Positions 40,401 through 47,418 of a DNA stretch of 64,000 nucleotides are shown in pieces. This stretch comes from Amycolatopsis pretoriensis (lineage in GTDB: Bacteria > Actinomycetota > Actinomycetes > Mycobacteriales > Pseudonocardiaceae): assembly GCF_900107925.1 (NCBI RefSeq), contig NZ_FNUJ01000002.1, positions 992,001 to 1,056,000 on the forward strand, read 5' to 3'. How positions within the stretch are numbered: the stretch's first letter is position 1; each line of letters opens with the position of its first letter. The notes under the pieces were generated by a model. It saw only the letters and a program-made list of their open reading frames with translations, did not search any database and had not been told where the DNA came from. A program made the position numbers and the translations under genes.

Positions 40401-40798
40401 CGTTCACCTCGGGCCTGGAAGAGCAGTTCGGCGAAGGCACGAAGTACGCCTACCGGCTGCACCCGCCGGTGCTGCGGGCGCTCGGGATGAAGCGCAAGAT
40501 CAGCCTGGGCCGGTGGTTCCGCCCGGCGTTCCGGGTGCTGCACGCGTTGCGCCGGCTGCGCGGCACGCGGCTCGACCCGTTCGGCCGCGCCGAAGTGCGG
40601 CGGGTGGAGCGCGAGCTGATCGAGGACTACCGCGGCACGGTGCTCAAGGCCTTCTCGGCGGCCGACGTCGACCGCGCCCGGGTCCTCGCCCTGGCCGAGC
40701 TGCCCGACCTGGTCCGCGGCTACGAGGACGTCAAGCTCGCCAACGTGGCCCGGTACCGCGAGAAGCAGGCCGAGGTCCTCACGCCCGCAAGTAGCTGA
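37406..40798 (+). CDS. Indolepyruvate ferredoxin oxidoreductase family protein (fused subunits)
   Basis: A 1130-residue fusion of the alpha and beta parts of a 2-oxoacid:ferredoxin oxidoreductase. The N-terminal part contains LNEELAATSVMGSQLVAG (about 80-97). The TPP-binding part has CSGCPHNSSTKVPEG (about 417-431) and GGGIGCHTMALFM. A ferredoxin-like insert has CEGCGDCGTKSNC (about 625-637). The C-terminal gamma domain begins ITGIGGTGVVTVTQILATAA (about 705-724). It oxidatively decarboxylates aryl-pyruvates from aromatic amino acids to acyl-CoA. GTG 37406 has GAAGGAGG at 8 nt. It is divergent from an Lrp regulator, a common arrangement. Confidence 0.95.
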   Translation: METFTLEDRYLKEAGTVHLSGVQALVRLLFDRVRHDRARGGDPAVFVSGYEGSPLAGYDLELGRRAKLLEKHDVVHRPGLNEELAATSVMGSQLVAGAGGRRGVTGFWYGKAPGLDRATDALRHANLAGTDPRGGAVALVGDDPNAKSSTVPCASELALADLAIPILYPADSQDVLDLGMHAVELSRFAGVWTSLKVVANVADASGTAIVDPQWTAPELEKGYRHTPTSRLLGTSLAELERSLFTVRLPLVLDYLRAAGINRITARGPADRIGIVAAGKSYLDLQQAFRSLGLDAESLRQHGIRVLKLGAIHPLEPGIVREFAEGLDEIVVVEEKRSFIETALKEVLYGVPGAPAVTGKKDRDGRTLFTELGELDPDGIAAGLARRLPAGIPSVDEFRGRRRRERISVPLLARTPYFCSGCPHNSSTKVPEGTLVGGGIGCHTMALFMEPDQVGTVLGVTQMGGEGTQWIGMAPFVEAEHFVQNIGDGTFTHSGSLAVRAAVAAGVNITYKLLYNSAVAMTGGQDAVGGLPVEKVAELLLVEGAKKVVITSDAPAKLRRRKLPAGVDVRDRTELLATQEELAGIKGVTVLIHEQECAAEKRRKRRRGKQATPTTRVVINERVCEGCGDCGTKSNCLSVQPVATEFGRKTTIHQSSCNVDYSCLAGDCPSFVTVVPTGRKQRRKLGELAADAIPAPPASATDFTVRITGIGGTGVVTVTQILATAAVLDGRHVRTLDQTGLAQKGGAVVSDLKVTAEPVEQAPKLAAGECDLYLACDALVGADAANLGVADASRTTAVVSTTEVPTGRMVVDTTVSFPDPGSVLAPLEAAAARTVSLDARGLAEELFDDDQFANVLQLGAAFQTGAIGLPAAVIERAIELNGTAVAANLQAFRRGRQLVADPSALASTPAPARPVTQPSVRKLVHAEPGSELARLLDVRIPDLVAYQDKRYARAYAEFVERVRVLEDGPTEITEAVAKHLYKLMAYKDEYEVARLSLDPAFTSGLEEQFGEGTKYAYRLHPPVLRALGMKRKISLGRWFRPAFRVLHALRRLRGTRLDPFGRAEVRRVERELIEDYRGTVLKAFSAADVDRARVLALAELPDLVRGYEDVKLANVARYREKQAEVLTPASS

Positions 40799-41405
40799 GC
40801 ATCGCCTGGGCACCGTCGGGGACGCGCAGCTTCGCGCTGACGTCCCCGGCGTGCCTTCGGGCGGCCGCGGTGCCGATGCCGAGCAGCCGCCCGATCGTCG
40901 GCACCGAGTGGCCTTCGGCCAGCAGCGCGACGACCTCGCGTTCACGCGCGGTGAGGGTGCCGACGGGGTCACCGGGCCGTGGCCGGGACAGCTGGACGGC
41001 GACGACGTCCCGATCCAGGACGGTCCCGCCGGCGGCGACGCGCTTGAGGGCGTCGAGGAACTCGTCGGGCTTGCCGACGCGCTCCTTGAGCAGGTAGCCC
41101 GCGCCGCTGCCCCCGGCGGCCAGGAGGTCGCCCGCGTAGCCGTCTTCGACGAACGCCGAGAGCGCGAGGATCGCCAGCCCCGGCATGAGCCGGCGCGCTT
41201 CGAGGGCGGCCCGCAGCCCTTCGTCGGTGAACGTCGGCGGCATCCGGACGTCGACGACGGCCAGGTCCGGCGCTTCGGCCGCGACGGCGGCCAGGAGGTC
41301 GCCGGGGTGGTCGACGGCCGCGGCGACGTCGAAGCCCTCGCTGCGCAGGAGCAGCACGAGCCCCTCCCGCAGCAGGGCGTCTTCTTCCGCGATGACAATG
41401 CGCAC
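40779..41405 (-). CDS. NarL/LuxR-type response regulator
   Basis: A 208-residue response regulator. The receiver domain (1-120) has the acidic pair in IAEEDALLREGL, phosphoacceptor Asp in LAVVDVRMPP (about 53) and Lys in GYLLKERVG (about 105). The LuxR-type helix-turn-helix (about 145-208) has LTAREREVVALLAEGHSVPT followed by IGRLLGIGTAAARRH. The usual second helix has an Ala-Ala-Arg variant where others have TV-TH. No sensor kinase is adjacent, so it is an orphan here. Its last 20 bp overlap the convergent oxidoreductase gene. Confidence 0.91.
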   Translation of the reverse strand: MRIVIAEEDALLREGLVLLLRSEGFDVAAAVDHPGDLLAAVAAEAPDLAVVDVRMPPTFTDEGLRAALEARRLMPGLAILALSAFVEDGYAGDLLAAGGSGAGYLLKERVGKPDEFLDALKRVAAGGTVLDRDVVAVQLSRPRPGDPVGTLTAREREVVALLAEGHSVPTIGRLLGIGTAAARRHAGDVSAKLRVPDGAQAMLSYLRA

Positions 41406-41477
41406 TGGTGCTGCCTCCTCGCCTCCACGTCCTCTCCCTGCCTGGATGCACGGATCGGGAGGCGGGTCCGGTTCAGC

Positions 41478-42116
41478 GGATGCCGGTGGTCCGGAACCGG
41501 GCGCGGTAGTCGCTGGGAGTTATGCCGAGGCCGCGGGCGAAGGCTCGTCGGAGCGTCTCGGCGGAGCCGAAGCCCGACCGCCGCGCCACGACGCGAATCC
41601 AGCTCAACCGACGCCAGTCGTCCGGAACCGGGCACGGTAATCGCTCGGCGTCACACCGAGCCCGCGCGCGAAAGCCCGCCGGAGCGTCTCGGCGGACCCG
41701 AAACCCGACCGCCGCGCCACGACGCGAATCCAGCTCAACCGACGCCAGTCGTCCGAAACCGGGCACGGTAATCGCTCGGCGTCACACCGAGCCCGCGCGC
41801 GAAAGCCCGCCGCAACGTCTCGGCGGACCCGAAACCCGACCGCCGCGCCACGACGCGAATCCAGCTCAACCGACGCCAGTCGTCCGAAACCGGGCACGGT
41901 AATCGCTCGGCGTCACACCGAGCCCGCGCGCGAAAGCCCGCCGCAACGTCTCGGCGGACCCGAAACCCGACCGCCGCGCCACGACGCGAATCCAGCTCAA
42001 CCGACGCCAGTCGTCCGAAACCGGGCACGGTAATCGCTCGGCGTCACACCGAGCCCACGCGCGAAAGCCCGCCGGAGCGTCTCGGCGGACCCGAAGCCCG
42101 ACCGCCGCGCCACGAC
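41478..42116 (-). repeat. 131-bp tandem array derived from the 3' end of the GlxA-type regulator gene
   Basis: Units begin at 41478, 41609, 41740, 41871 and 42002, each exactly 131 bp from the next. The unit at 42002-42116 is the true 3' end of the AraC helix-turn-helix gene. The units at 41740 and 41871 are identical in sequence, 41609 differs at a few bases, and 41478 is the most diverged. Because 131 is not a multiple of three, each unit shifts frame, and each carries a TGA in GGTTGAGCTGG, so only the first unit is translated with the gene. Confidence 0.95.
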
Positions 42117-42962
42117 GTCGAGGGGTTCGGTCGTCGTCTCCAGCTGCTGCTGGGCGAACTCCAGGCGCACCCGCTCGACGAACCGCGCCGGGGTGAGGCC
42201 GAGCTCCTCGCGGAACAGGCGCGTCAGGTGCCGCGTGCTGACCCCGGCGCGGGCGGCCAGGTCGTCGAGGGTGTGCGGCGCCGACGGGTCGGCCGCGACG
42301 GCGTCGAGCACGGCCCGCAGCGCCTCCGTGCGCGGGCGGCCCGTCTCCAGCCGGACGCTGAACTGCGACTGCCCGCCCGGGCGCTGCAGGAAGACGACCA
42401 GGTGCTTGGCCACCAGCCGGGCCACCTCGGCGCCGAGGTCCGCCTCGACCAGCGCGAGCGCCAGGTCGATGCCGGAGGTGACGCCGGCCGAGGTGATCAC
42501 CGGGCCGTCCCGGACGAAGATCGCGTCGGCGTCCACCCGCACGAGCGGGAAGCGGCGGGCGAGCTGGTCGGTGAGGTCCCAGTGCGTGGTGGCGCGGCGG
42601 CCGTCGAGGACGCCGGCGGCGGCGAGGGCGAACGCGCCCGCGCACACCGACGCCGTCCGGTCCGCGCCGTCGGCCAGCCGGCGGATCTGCGCGACGAGCT
42701 CGGTGTCGGCGATCGTGCGGACCCACTCGGGCCCGCCGGGCACCAGCACGGTCGCGCCGCGCGGGTCCGCCGCGGCGAGGTCGAGGTCCGCGCCCAGGCG
42801 GGTCCCCGTGTTGGCGCGGACGTCGGCGCCGCCGGGCGAAGCCGTCTTCAGCTCGTAGCGCCCGCCGTGCTCGTTGGCCTCGGCGAAGACTTCCAGGGGC
42901 CCGGAGACGTCCAAGAGTCGGACGCCGTCGTAGAGCACGACCAGAACAGGACGGCGGCGCAC
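41997..42962 (-). CDS. GlxA-family transcriptional regulator (DJ-1/PfpI domain plus AraC helix-turn-helix)
   Basis: A 321-residue regulator. Residues 1-170 are a DJ-1/PfpI amidotransferase-like domain with the elbow TASVCAGAFALAAAGVLDGR (about 104-123). Residues 215-321 are an AraC domain: VSTRHLTRLFREELGLTP, then ARRSGFGSAETLRRAFARGL and GVTPSDYRARFRTTGVG. GTG 42962 starts one base after the upstream ATPase gene. Its C-terminal helix-turn-helix is the source of the tandem array that follows. The original C-terminus may have been ...RTTGIR, as encoded by the last array unit. Confidence 0.93.
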   Translation of the reverse strand: MRRRPVLVVLYDGVRLLDVSGPLEVFAEANEHGGRYELKTASPGGADVRANTGTRLGADLDLAAADPRGATVLVPGGPEWVRTIADTELVAQIRRLADGADRTASVCAGAFALAAAGVLDGRRATTHWDLTDQLARRFPLVRVDADAIFVRDGPVITSAGVTSGIDLALALVEADLGAEVARLVAKHLVVFLQRPGGQSQFSVRLETGRPRTEALRAVLDAVAADPSAPHTLDDLAARAGVSTRHLTRLFREELGLTPARFVERVRLEFAQQQLETTTEPLDVVARRSGFGSAETLRRAFARGLGVTPSDYRARFRTTGVG

Positions 42963-42963
42963 G

Positions 42964-43473
42964 TCAGCTTTGGCCGGACCAGCCGCTCAGCCGGGTCAGC
43001 AGGCGCTCCAGCACCTCCGGGTCCGCCGCCACCGGGGCGCCGGAGACGGGCTCGTCGACCAGGGTCCGGCGGTCTTGCCGCCGCGGCAGGCGCACCTGCT
43101 TGGCGTTCATCCCGCCGGGCAGCTCGAGCTCGCACCAGGTGGTGCGGGCCCCGCCCACGCCGGGCGTGACGCCGACGCGCTCGCCGGGGCCGGCGACCTT
43201 CGGCTCGGGCAGCCCGGGCACGTCGTCGTCGACCTCGACGCACAGCACGTCGGCGCGCAGCCGCAGCCGCAACGTGACGAACGCGGGTGACCGCGGGTCG
43301 CCGGCGTCGATCACGGTCTCGACGAGCCGTCTCGCGGTCGCGGTCGCGTGCTCCAGCATCGGCAGCAGGGACCAGTCGGTGAGAATCAGGCGGACGAACA
43401 GTTCCGTGACCGGCAACGCGCTGGGTTGCGCGACCAGCCGGATATCGTCCATCTGGGAGGTGTGCGCGCTCAA
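42964..43473 (-). CDS. RsbW/GHKL-type ATP-binding regulatory protein
   Basis: A protein of about 169 residues resembling a degenerate anti-sigma GHKL ATPase. Features are ILTDWSLLPMLEHATATARR near the start, the strand TLRLRLRADVLCVEVDDDV where a G1 box would lie, and GGARTTWCELELP near the end; the classic N-box Asn is not obvious. The start is probably TTG 43473, which has GGAAGG at 6 nt; ATG 43452 has no ribosome-binding site. It lies one base before the GlxA-type gene, so the two form an operon. Confidence 0.65.
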   Translation of the reverse strand: MSAHTSQMDDIRLVAQPSALPVTELFVRLILTDWSLLPMLEHATATARRLVETVIDAGDPRSPAFVTLRLRLRADVLCVEVDDDVPGLPEPKVAGPGERVGVTPGVGGARTTWCELELPGGMNAKQVRLPRRQDRRTLVDEPVSGAPVAADPEVLERLLTRLSGWSGQS

Positions 43474-43655
43474 ACCTGACCTTCCTCGCCCAGGTCGACT
43501 GTCCGGGTCCCGGCATCTTGCCACCCGGCCTCCGGCGGGACGGTACCGGCCGGGGTCGGGTGGTGACGCTGGGGGTCCAGGAGGTCGTCGCCGAAGGCGG
43601 GGAATCGCGCGCCGAACGGTCGCACCGGCCCCCGCAGCGCCGGCCGCCGCCCCCC

Positions 43656-44297
43656 TCAGACGCGGGCCGGGAGCCAGAGGTCGTCGATGATCTTCTCCGC
43701 CGTGGCCAGGCTGGCGTCGGCCAGCGGGATGAGCTCCGCCATCGCCGGGTTGACGTGCGCCAGCGTCAGTTCCGCCGTGATGAACCGCGGCTGGAGGCCG
43801 GTCAGCGAAACGCCGTGCGGGAGCCACTGCTCGGCGTGGTCCCAGCCCTCGCGGGGCGTGCCCTCGCCGTAGCCGCCGCCGCGGGAGGCCAGCACGATGA
43901 ACTCGCGGCCGCCGAGCAGGCCGGTCTGCGTCTCGTGGTCGACCGAAAGCCCGGGTGCGATGAGGTGGTCGACCCACGTCTTGACGCTGCTCGGCGCGCC
44001 GAAGTTGTAGAGCGGCAGGCCCAGCAGCACCGTGTCGGCCGCCTTGATCTCGTCGACCAGTTCGCGGGTCCGCGCCCACGCCGCCGCCTGCTCGGGCGTG
44101 TGCTGCTCCGGCGGCACCATGCCGGCCAGCCCGCTCGCCGCGTCGATGTGGGGCAGCGGGTGCGCGCCCAGGTCGCGGTAGGTGACCGTGCCGTCCGGGT
44201 GCGCGGCGCGCCACGCGGCCGCGGCCCGCGCGGTGAGCGCGCGGCTCACCGAACGCTCGCCCTGGATGCTCGAATCGATGTGGAGGAGGTGCGCCAT
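43656..44297 (-). CDS. azoR: FMN-dependent NADH-azoreductase
   Basis: A 213-residue flavodoxin-like quinone/azo reductase. The FMN phosphate loop is HIDSSIQGERSVSRALT (about 6-22). The flavin-stacking motif LPLYNFGAPSSVKTWVDHL (about 95-113) and ASRGGGYGEG (about 140-149) are as in AzoR/AcpD. It reduces quinones or azo compounds with NAD(P)H in the cytoplasm. It is divergent from a MarR regulator 82 bp away; such pairs usually respond to quinones or electrophiles. Confidence 0.94.
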   Translation of the reverse strand: MAHLLHIDSSIQGERSVSRALTARAAAAWRAAHPDGTVTYRDLGAHPLPHIDAASGLAGMVPPEQHTPEQAAAWARTRELVDEIKAADTVLLGLPLYNFGAPSSVKTWVDHLIAPGLSVDHETQTGLLGGREFIVLASRGGGYGEGTPREGWDHAEQWLPHGVSLTGLQPRFITAELTLAHVNPAMAELIPLADASLATAEKIIDDLWLPARV

Positions 44298-44379
44298 GTC
44301 GTTAGCCGCCCATAGATCGTTGGTGTTGGACAAACCATTAATAGCACATCGACTGTTGAGGTGCCCATATACTGGGCTC
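44298..44379. promoter_or_regulatory. Shared azoR/MarR promoter region
   Basis: This 82-bp AT-rich divergent region contains TATACT (44368-44373) 6 nt before the MarR ATG at 44380, a leaderless promoter pattern. CCCA-TATAC-TGGG (44364-44376) overlaps that box and TGGT...ACCA flanks GTTGGACAA near 44320-44336; both are possible MarR half-site arrangements. Confidence 0.55.
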
Positions 44380-44856
44380 ATGTCCTCGCTGCCGGTCGTC
44401 AACCAGCCGCCGCACCGGTGTGGTGCGCTGCTCGGCCAGCTGACGCGCCGGCTGCAGACGCGCAGCGAGTCGGTGCTCACCCCGCTCGGACTGCGGCCGC
44501 GGCACCTGATCGCCCTGACGGTCCTGCGCGACCTGGGCGGCAGCTCCCAGCAGGACCTGGCGAAGACCCTGGAGATGGACGGCACGAACGTCGTCGGGCT
44601 GCTCAACGACCTCGAAGCCGAGAACCTGATCGAGCGCCGCCGCTCCCCCGTCGACCGGCGCCGGCACGTCGTCGAGCTGACCGACGTCGGCATCAAGCTG
44701 CTGGTGCGGGCGGAGTTCGCGCTCGCCGCGGTCGAGGACGAGGTGTTCAGCGGGCTCAGCGACGAGCAGCGCGAGACCCTCTACGAGCTGCTGCAGCAGG
44801 CGACGCACAAGACGAACATCGAAGCCTGCCGGGAGGCGTTGCCGCCGACCTGCTGA
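44380..44856 (+). CDS. MarR-family transcriptional regulator
   Basis: A 158-residue MarR regulator. The winged helix includes LRPRHLIALTVLRDLGGSSQ, then QDLAKTLEMDGTNVVGLLND and RRRSPVDRRRHVVELTD (residues about 40-105). The single Cys near the N-terminus (PPHRCGALLGQL) could be redox-active, though that is a guess. It most likely represses the divergent azoR gene. The leaderless-type TATACT box sits 6 nt ahead of ATG 44380. Confidence 0.92.
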   Translation: MSSLPVVNQPPHRCGALLGQLTRRLQTRSESVLTPLGLRPRHLIALTVLRDLGGSSQQDLAKTLEMDGTNVVGLLNDLEAENLIERRRSPVDRRRHVVELTDVGIKLLVRAEFALAAVEDEVFSGLSDEQRETLYELLQQATHKTNIEACREALPPTC

Positions 44857-44859
44857 GCG

Positions 44860-45471
44860 TCAGCCGCCGGCGATGTCGCGGGCCAGCTGCCGCGCTTCGG
44901 GCAGCGTGAACTTCCCGGTGATCTGCGTTTCCCCGCCAGTGATGGCGGACTGCACGGCCGGCGCGGTCAGCACGCGGCTCCGCAGCACCACCGCGACCTG
45001 CTTGCCGACGTTCTGCCCGGTCCACTCGGCCCAGGTCCGGGCCCCCTTGGCGGTGAAGCTGAGGTTGATGACCGAACTGCCGGTCTGCGGATCGAGGGTG
45101 GCGTCGACGCGGCTCACGTCCGCACCGCTGAGGAAGCCGGGCCCGAGGATGTACTTCGTGCCTTGCGCGCGGTCACAGCTGACCAGCGGCAACGCGGGGT
45201 CGTCGCGGCCGCCGAGGGGATCCGGCTTGCCCTGGGCGCAGTCGAACGCCTGGGCCGCAGCCTGCTGCACGGCCGGGTCGGTGCTCTGCCGGTCGCCGGC
45301 CGAGCCGGTCGCCGGCCCCGGCGGCAGTTCGGCGAGGACGGGCCGGAACCGCAGCTGAGTGCCGTCCTTGACGATGAACCCGGTGGGCGCGGCGTGCCCC
45401 GCGACCTCGGCCTGGCACCCGGTGGCGAGCACGGCGACGGCCGCGAGCAGGAGGATCCGCACGCCGCCCAT
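44860..45471 (-). CDS. Lipoprotein with a SecD P1-like domain
   Basis: A 203-residue protein with a lipoprotein signal peptide (VRILLLAAVAVLATGCQAEV, Cys about residue 20). The C-terminal 90 residues resemble the periplasmic P1 domain of SecD: NLSFTAKGARTWAEWTGQNV, then VAVVLRSRVLTAPAVQSAI and GGETQITGKFTLPEARQLA. It has no membrane-spanning RND part, so it is not a translocase subunit itself. It should be an outer-face membrane-anchored protein. ATG 45471 is the best start. It follows the GH76 gene in the same direction after 14 nt. Confidence 0.8.
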   Translation of the reverse strand: MGGVRILLLAAVAVLATGCQAEVAGHAAPTGFIVKDGTQLRFRPVLAELPPGPATGSAGDRQSTDPAVQQAAAQAFDCAQGKPDPLGGRDDPALPLVSCDRAQGTKYILGPGFLSGADVSRVDATLDPQTGSSVINLSFTAKGARTWAEWTGQNVGKQVAVVLRSRVLTAPAVQSAITGGETQITGKFTLPEARQLARDIAGG

Positions 45472-45485
45472 TCTGGCGTGCGGGG

Positions 45486-47270
45486 CTATCCGGCCGCCAG
45501 GATCGCTTCCAGTCCCGAGGCCTGGGTGCGCCAGTCCGTCACGTTCGGCGTCGTCCCGGTCCAGCGCTGGCCGATCCGGTTCAGCGCGTCGCGGTCGTTC
45601 GCCCAGAGCGCGTCCGCCTGCTTCTGCGTGAACGCTCGGTAGGTCGCCGACCCCGTCGCCGTCGCGAGGTCGCCGAAGTAGCGCAGGAAGATGCCCTTGA
45701 ACTGCTTCTGGTTGTCGTCGCAGGAACCCGTGCCGGTGTCGCAGGACTCGACGAGCACGCCACCGGACGTCAATCGGGCCATCGCCGCGTCCGCCAGCCG
45801 CTTCGCTGTGTCCAAATAGGACTGGACACCGGTGGCCCGCCACAGTTCCAGCAGCCCGCCGATGCCGAGGCCCTGGTTGTACGTCCAGACGGTCTGGCCG
45901 TTGTTCGCGCACGACGACGTCAGGCCGTCGTTCACCAGACCCGAGGAGTTGATCAGCCCGCTGCCGACGTACCAGTCGCCCGCGGTGCGCGCCCGCCGGC
46001 CCCACACCGTGTCGCCGGCGAGCCGGTTGTGCAGGGACGCGGTCAGCCGCAGGTACAACCCCGCCGTGACGGCGTTCTTGTACGTGCGCTCGCGGTTCCA
46101 CCAGACCCCGCCGCCGCAGCTTCCGGTGTCCCAGAACCCGTGGACGTAGTTCGCGATCGTCGTCGCCTCGGTCAGGTAGCGGGCGTCGTGCGTGCGGTCG
46201 TAGACGGCGACCCAGGCGAGACCCCACCACGCGCTGTCGTCGATGGCGCGGCTGACGAAGTCGCCGTCGATCGCATCGGAACTCCTTGCGCCGGCGGGGA
46301 AAGCGGCGCGGTTGACGTCGAACGTGCGGGCCAGCGCGGTGTCGAAGCCGCCCGCGTCGGCCACCGCCGTCACCGCGACCGCCGAGTTCCACCAGCTCGA
46401 CGGCCACCACGCGGTGTACGGCTCGTAGGACCACATCAGGGCGTCGAGCGCGCCGGCCGCGCGGGTCGTCGCCGGGCGCGCCCACGCCGTGCAGCTGCCT
46501 TGGGCGTGCGTGGCTTCGCGGCCGCACGCGCGTACCGCGCCGCCGTGGAGCCGGCCGCGGGGATCGCGTGTCGCGAACGCCGTGGTGTGCGTGGAAGCCG
46601 CGCCCGCGGCGACACTCGTGCGGCCCAGCGACGAGCCGTCCGGCCAGCTCGCGCCGGCGTCCCACGAGCGGTCGAGCCAGATCTCGTCCCCCGCGCCACC
46701 GGCTTCGAGGCTGGCCCACGCCATGCCCCGGCCGTCGAAGTGGAGCCGGATCGTGCGGCCGAACAGCGTCGTCGGCGCCACCGGCTGGCTGTCACCGGCA
46801 CCGGGCGCGGTGCGGTCGCACGCGGTGTCGCAGACGTCCGGGTAGATCCACGCCGTGCAGCCGACTCCTTGCGCGTCGCCGCACGCCCGGACCCAGCCGC
46901 GGCGGTGGTGCGCCGGATCGGTGAGGTTGTACATGAGCGTGCGGGTGCCGGTCCACGTACCGGGGACGCTCGCCTTGCCCAGCAAGCCTTCCCAGGTCGC
47001 GCCCGCGTCCCAGGAGCGGTCGAGCCAGACGGCGTCGCCGGCGACGCCGTTGTCGATGCTCGCCCACGCCATGCCGTCGGGGTCGGAGGCGTGCAGGCGC
47101 AGCACGCGGCCGTTGATCACCTTGTCGGGCAGCGGAAAGCTCTCCCGCGCGGCCCGCGACGGGTCGAGCGTGTCGCACGACGTCACGCACACCGCCGTCG
47201 CCGCCTCGGCGGGGATCGGGGTCAGGGAACCGAACACGAGCAGCAGCACGAGCAATGTCCGCATCGACAT
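45486..47270 (-). CDS. Secreted GH76 (alpha-1,6-mannanase-type) glycoside hydrolase with two N-terminal repeats
   Basis: A 594-residue Sec-exported enzyme (signal MRTLLVLLLVFGSLTPIPAEA). Residues about 48-245 are two copies of a domain of about 100 residues sharing GMAWAS, WLDRSWDAGA.W and an ending RACG...CTAW; each copy has Cys residues likely to pair. The C-terminal part (about 250-594) is GH76: the catalytic Asp pair is in SRAIDDSAWWGLAWVAVYDR and GGGVWWNRERTYKNAVTAGL is conserved. It should cut alpha-1,6-mannan of fungal walls or actinobacterial lipomannan. The start is ATG 47270 or the nearby ATG 47264. Confidence 0.9.
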   Translation of the reverse strand: MSMRTLLVLLLVFGSLTPIPAEAATAVCVTSCDTLDPSRAARESFPLPDKVINGRVLRLHASDPDGMAWASIDNGVAGDAVWLDRSWDAGATWEGLLGKASVPGTWTGTRTLMYNLTDPAHHRRGWVRACGDAQGVGCTAWIYPDVCDTACDRTAPGAGDSQPVAPTTLFGRTIRLHFDGRGMAWASLEAGGAGDEIWLDRSWDAGASWPDGSSLGRTSVAAGAASTHTTAFATRDPRGRLHGGAVRACGREATHAQGSCTAWARPATTRAAGALDALMWSYEPYTAWWPSSWWNSAVAVTAVADAGGFDTALARTFDVNRAAFPAGARSSDAIDGDFVSRAIDDSAWWGLAWVAVYDRTHDARYLTEATTIANYVHGFWDTGSCGGGVWWNRERTYKNAVTAGLYLRLTASLHNRLAGDTVWGRRARTAGDWYVGSGLINSSGLVNDGLTSSCANNGQTVWTYNQGLGIGGLLELWRATGVQSYLDTAKRLADAAMARLTSGGVLVESCDTGTGSCDDNQKQFKGIFLRYFGDLATATGSATYRAFTQKQADALWANDRDALNRIGQRWTGTTPNVTDWRTQASGLEAILAAG

Positions 47271-47418
47271 CCCTCTCCACGCACCGGGGTTCGCTCCAGC
47301 ATAGGAAGCCGGGAGCCGGTTGGTGAAGGTTTCCGCCCGGTTCTGGCTCGTTCCGGACAACGGTTCGCCACGGGAAAATGAGTGGTGCGCTCCCGCCGGA
47401 CGGAGTTTGCTGGCCGCC

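Noticed and set aside
37289..41635. A 1448-codon minus-strand open frame opposite the indolepyruvate ferredoxin oxidoreductase
   Set aside because: It is the antisense shadow of a GC-rich gene: the product is Arg/Gly/Asp/His-rich with no domain, while the plus strand encodes a complete, motif-rich enzyme.
41478..42116. CRISPR array as explanation of the regular 131-bp repeats
   Set aside because: Units are contiguous with no unique spacers, are derived from a neighbouring coding region, and no cas genes are present.
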